Source: a virus
Virus record (IMG/VR): IMGVR_UViG_3300033571_021075
Location: 1 to 34,296 of that record
Strand: one strand, 5' to 3'
DNA: 34,296 nucleotides
The position numbers and the translations under genes were made by a program. Shown here in pieces: positions 1-7,421 of this stretch (its first letter is position 1; every line of letters begins with the position of its first letter). The notes beneath the pieces are model-generated. The model saw nothing but the letters and a program-made list of their open reading frames with translations, did no database searches and was not told the origin of the DNA.

Positions 1-1
1 C

Positions 2-181
2 AAGGGCTTCATCATCCCGTGGGAATACCTCGAGATCCGCTACGGCGGAAACATCGCTCAGGTCCGCGAGCTGACTGAAAACGGCGGTGGTCCTCGTCGC
101 ATGATGGAAGCCATGGCGGCTCTGGTCGTTCAGAGCCCTCTGTGCTTCGGCATGTTCGACTACAAGGCTAACGACGCCTAA
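2..181 (+). CDS. C-terminal fragment of a probable major capsid protein
   Basis: Only the last 59 residues are inside the window; the frame is open to the left edge and stops with TAA at 179-181. The fragment contains IPWEYLEIRYGGN and ends in PLCFGMFDYKANDA. Its position directly before small head/neck genes and an adaptor-like protein is where podovirus-type phages keep the major capsid gene. All Arg codons are CGC or CGT and all Ile codons are ATC, unlike the AGG- and ATA-containing genes downstream, which fits a very highly expressed protein. The capsid call rests on position and codon choice; no capsid motif can be recognised in so short a piece. Confidence 0.45.
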   Translation, partial: KGFIIPWEYLEIRYGGNIAQVRELTENGGGPRRMMEAMAALVVQSPLCFGMFDYKANDA

Positions 182-193
182 TTAATCGAGGTC

Positions 194-532
194 ATGGGTG
201 AGCTGCCAGCACTCCATGAGTCCATACCGGACGAGCTTCTCAAGCCTATGCTTGAGGAGTTTCGCTCCGGGTGGAACCTCCGTAAGGTCCAATCTGAGGC
301 GGCCCGAAAGCTCATCGCGGAGACCAATAAGGATGAGCACCAATTTTCTGAGGGCCTCGGCCAGATGCGAGCGCGAATACCGATCGAGTTCTACCAGCAC
401 ATGAAGTTCCTTTTCGGACACGGCATTTGGAACGACAAGAAGTTCCTTAACCGGGTGCTACAGGAGAACCCTGAGTTCAGGGTGAACACAGTCTCCAAGA
501 CACAGATCGTAACACCGGGCCTTCCATTCTAA
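194..532 (+). CDS. Hypothetical virion-cluster protein, 112 aa
   Basis: Unrecognised small soluble protein following the capsid fragment after 12 nt. It has charged helical stretches in the N-terminal half and an aromatic patch (IEFYQHMKFLFGHGIWNDKKF) around residues 56-75. A GAGG at 188-191 lies too close to the ATG to be a convincing ribosome binding site. By position it may be a head-completion, scaffolding or packaging-associated protein, but nothing in the sequence proves this. Codon use is intermediate: one AGG among seven Arg codons. Confidence 0.65.
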   Translation: MGELPALHESIPDELLKPMLEEFRSGWNLRKVQSEAARKLIAETNKDEHQFSEGLGQMRARIPIEFYQHMKFLFGHGIWNDKKFLNRVLQENPEFRVNTVSKTQIVTPGLPF

Positions 533-536
533 AACC

Positions 537-1064
537 ATGCCCCTACAGCCTAACGACGGACGAATGCCGAGGTATAATTCCGGCCCAACCGCGCCGAGCC
601 GACCGACTCCTCCTGCGCAGATAAACTATAACTACACCCGAACCCCGGGTCCGATGAGCGCAGACCAGATGATTGCGCAACAGCAGGAGAGGATGCGTAT
701 GCAATCCCAGATGGCGACCCCGCGCGATCACATGCAGTACCAGCCGGCCGCCGCCTTCAATGCGGAGTCTATGGCTATGGGGAGAATGGGCCAACAAATC
801 CCGATGCCCCGCCAAGGCCCCGCGCCCGCCGCCGGCATGCCGACGATACCTCCGGGCTATCGCGGCAATACCCCCTACGATGGCGTCGGAATGAGCGACA
901 TGGAAATGAGGGCACCCTATCGTCCGGGTGTCGCGCCAATTCCGGGCATGACCAAGCGCCTTTCTCCCGACTTTGGCGATATGACCGACGAGGAAATGCA
1001 GGCAATGTACATGAAGCTTAGCGGCATGGGCGCCTTTGATCCTGACACCCTTCAAGGATACTGA
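537..1064 (+). CDS. Low-complexity Met/Pro/Gln-rich protein, 175 aa
   Basis: Unrecognised protein of very biased composition: Pro, Gln, Met, Arg and Gly dominate residues 5-140, with a run of three Gln and many Met-Arg and Gly-Met pairs, so most of it is probably disordered. Only the C-terminal 40 residues (PDFGDMTDEEMQAMYMKLSG and on) look able to form helices. It starts four bases after the previous stop without a visible Shine-Dalgarno and ends in TGATG, overlapping the next start by one base. Disordered virion-cluster proteins next to the capsid can be scaffolds, decoration or neck-associated proteins; that is only a guess here. Confidence 0.6.
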   Translation: MPLQPNDGRMPRYNSGPTAPSRPTPPAQINYNYTRTPGPMSADQMIAQQQERMRMQSQMATPRDHMQYQPAAAFNAESMAMGRMGQQIPMPRQGPAPAAGMPTIPPGYRGNTPYDGVGMSDMEMRAPYRPGVAPIPGMTKRLSPDFGDMTDEEMQAMYMKLSGMGAFDPDTLQGY

Positions 1065-1819
1065 TGCGCACCGCGAACTTCAGCGAGATACTTTTCTCCT
1101 CTCTGCAGTTCTGCGGCTTGGACAGGAACCTGACCACCCCGGACAGGTTCGCAATGATCAGGGACTTCGCCAGCCGGCGCCTCCAAAAGATATGGGAGTC
1201 CAACGATTGGCCTGACCTGAAGAAGTATACCATGTGCCCGGCGGAAAATGTCGGAGACAGGCGCAAGGTCACGCTCCCTGCCAATGTCGGTCAAGTCATA
1301 GCCATATGGTCTAGGGATCCGCTTGGTAGCACTCATGCAATACAGAAGGATTTTGAGTCCGTCGACGACGGCTTCTACCTGTCAAACGACGCCGACTCAC
1401 AGGTATGGGTTGAGCACCGACCCGATGCTCCTGTTCTCAATGGAGACGCTTGGAGTCCCTCGGTGTCCTACTTCAAAGGAGCTCAGGTCTATTATGATGC
1501 GGGCTCGGAAAGTGGCTCACTCGTGCCTGTGAATGGGTACCCGGTTCAGGGCAACTTCTACATCTACACGTCCGACACTCCGTCCGTAGCCGGCACCAAG
1601 CCGACCATCGGCCCATGGGAAAGGGTGAACATCCCTAGGCTTTTCTCCGACTACGTCGCGCAGGGGGCCTTCTCGGATTACAGCCGAGCGCAGGGATCTC
1701 AGGACGTAAACACCCTAGGCTTCATCGAGAACCGCGCCGAAGAAGCAAAAGACCATGCCTTGGATCAAGTCCTGCGTCAGCAGGGATCCACTAGGCGCAT
1801 CAATTTCCGAGGATACTAA
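1064..1819 (+). CDS. Probable head-to-tail adaptor (tail tubular protein A-like)
   Basis: 251-aa protein with the two-part layout of podovirus adaptor proteins. A helical N-terminus (residues 5-50, including FSEILFSSLQFCG and FAMIRDFASRRLQKIWE) leads into a beta-rich middle with many Val, Tyr and Pro. It returns to a helical C-terminus (about residues 200-245, AFSDYSRAQGSQDVN then ENRAEEAKDHALDQVLRQQG). The length fits the family. The start overlaps the preceding stop as TGATG and has an AAGGA at 1054-1058, a well-placed ribosome binding site. Its position before the fibre and nozzle genes supports a ring between portal and tail. Based on fold pattern and context; a different neck protein is possible. 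Confidence 0.5.
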   Translation: MRTANFSEILFSSLQFCGLDRNLTTPDRFAMIRDFASRRLQKIWESNDWPDLKKYTMCPAENVGDRRKVTLPANVGQVIAIWSRDPLGSTHAIQKDFESVDDGFYLSNDADSQVWVEHRPDAPVLNGDAWSPSVSYFKGAQVYYDAGSESGSLVPVNGYPVQGNFYIYTSDTPSVAGTKPTIGPWERVNIPRLFSDYVAQGAFSDYSRAQGSQDVNTLGFIENRAEEAKDHALDQVLRQQGSTRRINFRGY

Positions 1820-1822
1820 TCT

Positions 1823-2098
1823 ATGTTCAACAAGACCACCCCGCTTATCAAGCGGTTCAAGACGAAGACCATCACGGCTTCTTCGACAGCCACCAAGATC
1901 AACCCCGTTGAGCTCGGCGAACAGCGCATCCAGATCCACATCCAGCCGAAGGAGAACCATTGCACCCTGACCTTCAATGAGGGCGACGCCAATGGGCTCC
2001 ACATCGCGAAGGATGGTATCTATATTATCGAGGGCTATCAGGGCCCGCTGTTCATCACCGGCACCGGAGTCGTCGTTATTTACGAGGGCGTCATCTAA
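1823..2098 (+). CDS. Hypothetical beta-rich virion protein, 91 aa
   Basis: Small unrecognised protein. After a basic N-terminus (MFNKTTPLIKRFKTKT) it is dominated by short alternating hydrophobic strands, ending in a very hydrophobic stretch (LFITGTGVVVIYEGVI), which suggests a compact beta-sandwich. GAGGA at 1809-1813 is a good ribosome binding site. The stop overlaps the next ATG as TAATG. Placed between the adaptor-like and fibre genes, it may be a tail or fibre-attachment component, but no homology is visible. Confidence 0.6.
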   Translation: MFNKTTPLIKRFKTKTITASSTATKINPVELGEQRIQIHIQPKENHCTLTFNEGDANGLHIAKDGIYIIEGYQGPLFITGTGVVVIYEGVI

Positions 2099-3186
2099 TG
2101 GGATCGTCGTATCTGCCCCCTTCGGAGCAGAACGTCGTCAACGTAGGCGATGAGCTGTCTCAGGCCGCCATCGATGCCCTTAACGCCGCCGTATCTCCGT
2201 CTGGGACTAACCCATTTGTCACGGCCAGCGAGGCGACGGGAGCCGGCTTTAGCGACTATGACAACTTCAAGGTCTATGCGGCCGGAGACGTTGTCTTGGC
2301 GTCTAATGACTTCTACCGGTTTAACACCTTCATAGGCGCCGCGGGCTATGGCCCCATCACTCATCCAGCCGCTTGGACTAAGCTTTCTACGCAGGACTTG
2401 ACCGGCTACGCCCAGCTGTCGGGAGCTACCTTTACAGGCAAAGCCAATTTTACCCCGGCCTCGGGCGTGGCCGGACTCAACATCGGCATCGGCGGAACGA
2501 GTGCGGCCTCGATTACGGCTGGTGACCTCTGGATTACGACCGGAGGGGCGAACCTTAACTTCCGTGACGGCACGGGCGCATGGAAAGTTCTGGCTTCGTT
2601 GCAGAACGGAAACGTATTTAGCGCTGTTCAGACTGTCAATGTCACGTCGACAAGCCCGGCTTTGCTGGTGAAGCAGCTTGGATCTGGAGACGCTTTTCGC
2701 GTCGAAGATGAAAACCCAGAAAACAGCCCTTTCGTAATTAACCAATTTGGCAGAGTCGGCATCGGCGTCGCCCCGGATGTTTACGCCGCGCTGAAGGTGG
2801 ATAATGGCGGCATTAAGTTTAGCGACAATAGCGTTCTCACTTCCGTGGCCGGCTTTCAAAGCGCCATCACGCAAGCGGTCATTAATACCATCTTTAGCGG
2901 ATCGACAGTATACGGAGGCTCCGGTTCGGCGTATGCTCAATATACCTACTTCGACAGCACGTTAAATGGAGGAATGGGCGGAGATATATACGTAGACTAC
3001 CTTAGCTACACATATACTTACGACGTGGCTTGGAACTCCATCAGCATGGTTTTTTCGCAAACCACTTCTAGCCCAATTTACCCGGCACTATATGACGTAG
3101 TCGGAAGCTTTTTTACGTCTGGAGGCTCTATGTTTAACATCAGAGCCGACGGCGGTGGCGGCGTTTACGACGTCGTCCAAGTTTAA
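2098..3186 (+). CDS. Tail fibre / receptor-binding protein
   Basis: 362-aa protein with typical fibre features. The N-terminal 100 residues may attach it to the tail. Then come the fibre phrases YAQLSGATFTGKANFTP (about 102-118) and LWITTGGANLNFRDGTGAWK. A GRVGIGVAPD segment followed by ALKVDNGGIKFSDNSVLTS occupies about residues 220-255. The last 95 residues are Gly/Ser/Tyr-rich, as in a trimeric beta tip. Such proteins bind the host surface. The gene overlaps its neighbour as TAATG. DNA encoding the tip (about 2890-3180) is visibly richer in A+T than the rest, suggesting a recently exchanged receptor-binding module. Confidence 0.75.
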   Translation: MGSSYLPPSEQNVVNVGDELSQAAIDALNAAVSPSGTNPFVTASEATGAGFSDYDNFKVYAAGDVVLASNDFYRFNTFIGAAGYGPITHPAAWTKLSTQDLTGYAQLSGATFTGKANFTPASGVAGLNIGIGGTSAASITAGDLWITTGGANLNFRDGTGAWKVLASLQNGNVFSAVQTVNVTSTSPALLVKQLGSGDAFRVEDENPENSPFVINQFGRVGIGVAPDVYAALKVDNGGIKFSDNSVLTSVAGFQSAITQAVINTIFSGSTVYGGSGSAYAQYTYFDSTLNGGMGGDIYVDYLSYTYTYDVAWNSISMVFSQTTSSPIYPALYDVVGSFFTSGGSMFNIRADGGGGVYDVVQV

Positions 3187-3190
3187 TCCC

Positions 3191-3298
3191 ATGATCACCA
3201 TCATCCTCGCATCCATCACCTTCCTCGGCGGCGTCTACGTCGGCGCCCGCTGGGCTGAAAAGCTCCGGGAAGTCTATCACTCCATCACCGGTAAGTAA
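3191..3298 (+). CDS. 35-aa single-pass membrane peptide
   Basis: Short reading frame filling the gap between the fibre and nozzle genes: MITIILASITFLGGVYVGAR, then WAEKLREVYHSITGK. Residues 2-20 are a clean hydrophobic segment and the tail is basic and amphipathic. It begins four bases after the fibre stop, and its own TAA overlaps the next ATG as TAATG, so it fits the chain of coupled genes exactly; this is the main reason to believe it is translated. There is no strong ribosome binding site. Function unknown; a small virion membrane peptide or a lysis-related peptide are both possible. Confidence 0.6.
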   Translation: MITIILASITFLGGVYVGARWAEKLREVYHSITGK

Positions 3299-4686
3299 TG
3301 GCCAGAGAGGTCACAGCCGATGCCGACCTGAGGTTCGAGGGGTTCGCCAGCTATCCCAATAGCGCGACCTTCGAGCCTAGCTCGTTTCTGGAATACGCCA
3401 GCAACGTCAGGATAACGGACGGCGTGATCTCCCCGCGCAAAGGCTCTAAGCTGGCGTTCGTCGCCGGCCCTGACGCCAATTACGCCGTCGCCTCTTACGG
3501 CAAAACGGGCGACCACATCAAGATATTCGGCTCCAATCAGGAGTATCTGATCGACGATAACGCGTCACAAGTCATCCCACAGATAGCCGGGTTCCCTATG
3601 GTTAGGGGTCAGGGCTACGCTCAGTCCATCTGCGCGGAGTCCACCGACCTAGATTACGTCGCTGGGGGCAATATAACCGAACGGCTGGTTACGGCAAAAG
3701 ACGATCAGCTTCGCTTTACTGCCTACGGAGGCGTCAAGCCTGTGCCGGCCGACACGCTAAGCCTTGTCCAAGGCACGTACGACAGGATACAGGCCATATC
3801 CACGGGGCACAACATGGTCTTGGCTTTCGGAAAGCGTAGCATCTACGCCGTGAAGGCTGGAGCAGGCTTCCTTGCCAGCCAAAAGAAACAGGAGTCCCTT
3901 CATCAGGTGCAGAAAATCAGCTCATCCGACGGAACGACGGGCCCAGACTCTGTGGCAACCTCCGGAGGGACGACTATTTTCTTCGATGCCAACCGCCGCC
4001 CGGGCATAAAAGCCCTAGCTGGAGACAAATTTTCCGAAGGCGCGGAGCCTATGAGCACCATGATCCAAGACATAATGGATCGCGTCGCCCCGAGCATGTA
4101 CGACAAGGTGTGCGTAGTGGCTTATTGCGGCAGATTTTACGTCACCCTTCCGTTTATCGAGAATAATCAGGTCAGGTGGCGCGTCCTAGTCATCAATCCT
4201 CAGCTCAAGGGCATGTTTGAGTCTCTGGATGAGTACCCATTTAACCCGTCTACCCTGCTTGTCGCCAGAAAAGCCGACAGGCCTCGCCTTTTTGCCTTCG
4301 ACTCTACGAGCAAGAAGCTGTTCCTGTTAGAGGAGGGCACTTTTGACTCCGGTAATACTGCGTTTGAGGTCATTACGTCTGAAATAAGGACGCGCAACTA
4401 CATGTTTAGGACCATGGCCGACAAGAAGTATGACGCTTTCTACGTGCACATGGATGATGCGGACGGCTCTAACGTAGAAGTTAAGGCTATTACGATTAAC
4501 CCGGACTCCGAGCAGTTGATGGATAAGTTTACGACAGCGTCTGGCAATACGATTAGGCGCGGGTTGATCAACAAACGTGCCATGGGCGTTAAGCTCAAGA
4601 TCATTGTCACCGGAGGATCTGCCCGCATCCTTGCGTGTGGCGTAGACGCATCTGTCGCCGGAAGATCCCTATTTAGCATCTACTAA
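3298..4686 (+). CDS. Probable tail nozzle / tail-stabilisation protein
   Basis: 462-aa beta-rich protein. The N-terminus reads like the opening of podovirus nozzle proteins of the P22 gp10 and T7 gp12 type: a short lead-in, then SFLEYASNVRITDGVISPRKG (about 29-49), the common 'list of positions with A-x-NV-x-x-DG-x-I-x-x-RxG' pattern. The remainder alternates short strands and loops (for example GGTTIFFDANRRPGIKAL, about 219-236), as expected of a beta-propeller. It contains several cysteines, unlike the internal proteins downstream. The nozzle closes the tail before DNA release. Start and stop both overlap neighbours as TAATG. Called from pattern and gene order. Confidence 0.55.
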   Translation: MAREVTADADLRFEGFASYPNSATFEPSSFLEYASNVRITDGVISPRKGSKLAFVAGPDANYAVASYGKTGDHIKIFGSNQEYLIDDNASQVIPQIAGFPMVRGQGYAQSICAESTDLDYVAGGNITERLVTAKDDQLRFTAYGGVKPVPADTLSLVQGTYDRIQAISTGHNMVLAFGKRSIYAVKAGAGFLASQKKQESLHQVQKISSSDGTTGPDSVATSGGTTIFFDANRRPGIKALAGDKFSEGAEPMSTMIQDIMDRVAPSMYDKVCVVAYCGRFYVTLPFIENNQVRWRVLVINPQLKGMFESLDEYPFNPSTLLVARKADRPRLFAFDSTSKKLFLLEEGTFDSGNTAFEVITSEIRTRNYMFRTMADKKYDAFYVHMDDADGSNVEVKAITINPDSEQLMDKFTTASGNTIRRGLINKRAMGVKLKIIVTGGSARILACGVDASVAGRSLFSIY

Positions 4687-5654
4687 TGGCTTACATAGAC
4701 CCAAACACAGGCCTGTGCGTGGGTTGCAATAGTTCGCTTCCTCCGACGGGGAACCAGACCACTACGTCGACTGCTTTCCCCGCGTTCGCGTTTCCATCCG
4801 CGCACGTCACGACCACCAGCTCATTCCCACTTGATACCAACGGATATGCTACAAACGTAGGGTACGTTCTCTACGGAAGGCATCTGATCAATGAGATGCT
4901 CGGCGGGATAGAGGCTCACGGAGAGTGCATGACCGAATGGGCTTCCGCAAACACCTCGGCTAAAACCGCCATGTCGAACGACGTGCTGTCTTTTGCTCCG
5001 GGGTTCAGGAGCTCCATGCTTTATGGCATGGCCGGTCAGGGCCTACCCGGAGTAACTGTAAGTTACGTAGACAATGTTCCGACAAAGGAAGACCAGAGGT
5101 CCAAGCTTGCCGAGCTCGCCGCCGCGGCCAAAAGCCTCCTAGAAGACAACGAGATAGACCCGACTCAGAACGCCCAATATGCGGCAGGCCTCAGCGCCGC
5201 CATGGGCGGAGGGCATAATTCCGCAACTGCCATCAAAGACAACATCACCTTTGAGCAGAAGCTTCAGGCCAAACAAGTGGCCTTCGCCACCTACGCGCAG
5301 GCTATCGACGCCTACTACAAGACCTACACGGCAACGGCCACTCAGCTTGGCATGTCCGCCAATCAGGCAGGGCTAGCTACTTCAGCAACCATACCTACTG
5401 TAGTTCCTTTTGAGTCTCAGCTGGCTGGAGACATATACGCCAATTGGCAGGACCTAAAGAACACCGGCCAAATGCGCGACCAGCAGATCAGGCAGACCAT
5501 AAATGGCGCCAATGCCTTTGCGACTTACAATACTGTGTCTGATGGCTGGATATATCCAAGCGGGCTGAACTTAGGAGCCGGAGCTTGGAATGCCGAGACC
5601 ACCGCGTCCGTTATGGGTATAAAGTCTCAGTATCGCGCCGCCGCCACTTACTAA
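4686..5654 (+). CDS. Hypothetical virion protein, 322 aa
   Basis: Unrecognised protein in the tail/internal-protein block. The first 45 residues are Thr/Ser/Pro-rich and carry two cysteines in LCVGCNSS, followed by a Gly/Tyr patch. Residues about 140-270 are Ala/Gln-rich and helical (KLAELAAAAKSLLEDNE and so on), and the C-terminus is short, aromatic and Gly-rich. This low-complexity entry with a helical core is common in podovirus internal or tail-tip proteins. The start overlaps the nozzle stop as TAATG, and the next gene begins one base after its stop. Confidence 0.6.
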   Translation: MAYIDPNTGLCVGCNSSLPPTGNQTTTSTAFPAFAFPSAHVTTTSSFPLDTNGYATNVGYVLYGRHLINEMLGGIEAHGECMTEWASANTSAKTAMSNDVLSFAPGFRSSMLYGMAGQGLPGVTVSYVDNVPTKEDQRSKLAELAAAAKSLLEDNEIDPTQNAQYAAGLSAAMGGGHNSATAIKDNITFEQKLQAKQVAFATYAQAIDAYYKTYTATATQLGMSANQAGLATSATIPTVVPFESQLAGDIYANWQDLKNTGQMRDQQIRQTINGANAFATYNTVSDGWIYPSGLNLGAGAWNAETTASVMGIKSQYRAAATY

Positions 5655-5655
5655 A

Positions 5656-6402
5656 ATGCAACAGCTTAATTCTGGATACAGGGGCGACAGCTCCGAAACT
5701 TTAGGAAACATCATGCAGGGGCAGTATGCCCCGCTGGGGATGCTTAATCAGTTCACCAATGCATTGGTTCAGACGGGTTTAAATAACGCGTCGGCTACTA
5801 ACAGGACGGCGATGCAGTTGGAAGCCCAGAGGGCCATGGAGCAGGATAGGCTCGAGCAGGCTGGAGACCAATTTACCCTTACCCACGCCCTGAACATGCA
5901 GAGGGCGGACGACGAAGAATATAATCGTAACTTCGGAAGGCTAAAAGACGTCGAGACGTTCAAGGACACGATGCTGACGACTCAGTCCCAGCGCGACTAC
6001 TACAAGAAGATGGGAGACGCCGCTACGACCGACGCGGGAAGCAAGCGCATAACGGCCAACGTTCCCGGAGACACTCGTACCGCAACGACCGCCTATAACG
6101 CCGCAGGCGCAAAGGCCGGATGGGACATGCGCATAAAGGAAATCATAACCATGGAGAAGTTGCTTCCTCCCGTAGGAGAAGATCCTGAGGCAGACAGAAA
6201 GCGCACGGCGCTTGAAGCGTGGAGGACGCAATTGAACACATGGATGAACGACCCGAACGGAGAGCACTACCTTAGGGCCTTCGAGAAGACGCAAATGTCC
6301 AACCCGATGTTCGGCATGATACAGGGCGGATCCCAGCCTGCCAATTCCGCAGGCCCAATGTCCGACAAGTGGTCGAGAATACTCGGTAAAAAGAAGAATT
6401 AA
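5656..6402 (+). CDS. Probable internal virion protein, 248 aa
   Basis: Unrecognised, strongly helical protein rich in Gln, Met, Asn, Asp and Arg, with no cysteine. Long charged helices dominate residues 45-110 (for example QLEAQRAMEQDRLEQAGDQF) and 150-215. It ends in a basic tail, GKKKN. Small helical, cysteine-free proteins placed between the tail nozzle and a very large protein are typical of the ejected core of podoviruses; the internal-protein assignment rests on this and on gene order. Its TAA overlaps the next ATG. Confidence 0.55.
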   Translation: MQQLNSGYRGDSSETLGNIMQGQYAPLGMLNQFTNALVQTGLNNASATNRTAMQLEAQRAMEQDRLEQAGDQFTLTHALNMQRADDEEYNRNFGRLKDVETFKDTMLTTQSQRDYYKKMGDAATTDAGSKRITANVPGDTRTATTAYNAAGAKAGWDMRIKEIITMEKLLPPVGEDPEADRKRTALEAWRTQLNTWMNDPNGEHYLRAFEKTQMSNPMFGMIQGGSQPANSAGPMSDKWSRILGKKKN

Positions 6403-7415
6403 TGCCCGGAATATACCCGAACATAATCCTGCCCTCTCAGCGCAAAGAGGATCCGTACGATATGTCCGGAGTCTCCTCTGGCGTCATGAGGCATGCTACC
6501 TTCGGGGATGACATGACTCCGGAGATGCTGTACGAGCTTGCGAAGAGGGATAACCTTCAAAGGGTCGCCATGGGCGCGCAGATGACGGAGAACGTCACGA
6601 ATACATCCCAAGCGATACTTTCTGCCATAGCAAGGAACGCAGACGCGGCTTCCAAGGTCGCTAAGACGTCAGCCGCATTCACTAGGGCGGTGCCATACAT
6701 AAGCACGGCGTCAAACATTGCGCAGGGCGTCGCCACAGTACAAGGAGGGGTGGACCCATATGGGAGTAAGGACCTCCCGTCGTTGTGGACTCCGGCCATA
6801 GACGCGGCCGACTCTGCTCCCTCCATTGCGGGAGCTACTGTTGGCGGTAGCCTTCTAGGCCCTCCCGGGGCGGCGGTCGGGAGCTTTATCGGACAGGTGG
6901 GCGGAGGTGGGGCCGCCAGCCAATTGGCGATAAGAAACCAGACGGCGAAAAGCAGGCCTATCTTTCTGGGGAAGCCGACCGAGGCAGACCTCATAGGCCG
7001 TCCTGCTCCGGATCACGGACGTAATCAATTTAGCCAGATCTGGACAAGCAGGCTCAATGAAAGGCAGGCCCAACTACAGGAAAACTTTGAAGCGATATAC
7101 CTAGCCGCCAAGCAAGGCGGTGCAAAGAAGTGGGTTCTTGATGGCTTGCTTAAAAGGCACGGAGATGAGCTTGCCGCATACGACGACGCGCAGAACGACA
7201 TGAATTGGATGCAGAAGTCCTACTATGCCATCAAGGACATGGCAGGCTCCGACGGCTTCGGCGATTTCGTCCAAAAGGGCAGGGCCGATAGGAAGGCTCA
7301 AGACGCCCACGACAAAGCTGCTTCGTTTGAAATTGCCAGAGAGAACTTTAAACACGACATAGCAACCAACCCGCGGGACAGAGCTCTCGCAAGGAAGTAC
7401 CAAATCGAACAATAA
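6402..7415 (+). CDS. Probable internal/ejection protein with a Gly-rich membrane-active segment
   Basis: 337-aa cysteine-free protein. After an Ala-rich helical N-terminus, residues 142-172 form a glycine-zipper-like stretch (SIAGATVGGSLLGPPGAAVG followed by SFIGQVGGGG), long enough to insert in a membrane. The C-terminal half is charged and helical. Glycine-zipper segments are a recurrent feature of phage proteins that line or prime the DNA-ejection channel, so that role is inferred. The gene starts at a TAATG junction and ends six bases before the next ATG. Confidence 0.5.
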   Translation: MPGIYPNIILPSQRKEDPYDMSGVSSGVMRHATFGDDMTPEMLYELAKRDNLQRVAMGAQMTENVTNTSQAILSAIARNADAASKVAKTSAAFTRAVPYISTASNIAQGVATVQGGVDPYGSKDLPSLWTPAIDAADSAPSIAGATVGGSLLGPPGAAVGSFIGQVGGGGAASQLAIRNQTAKSRPIFLGKPTEADLIGRPAPDHGRNQFSQIWTSRLNERQAQLQENFEAIYLAAKQGGAKKWVLDGLLKRHGDELAAYDDAQNDMNWMQKSYYAIKDMAGSDGFGDFVQKGRADRKAQDAHDKAASFEIARENFKHDIATNPRDRALARKYQIEQ

Positions 7416-7421
7416 TTTAAC

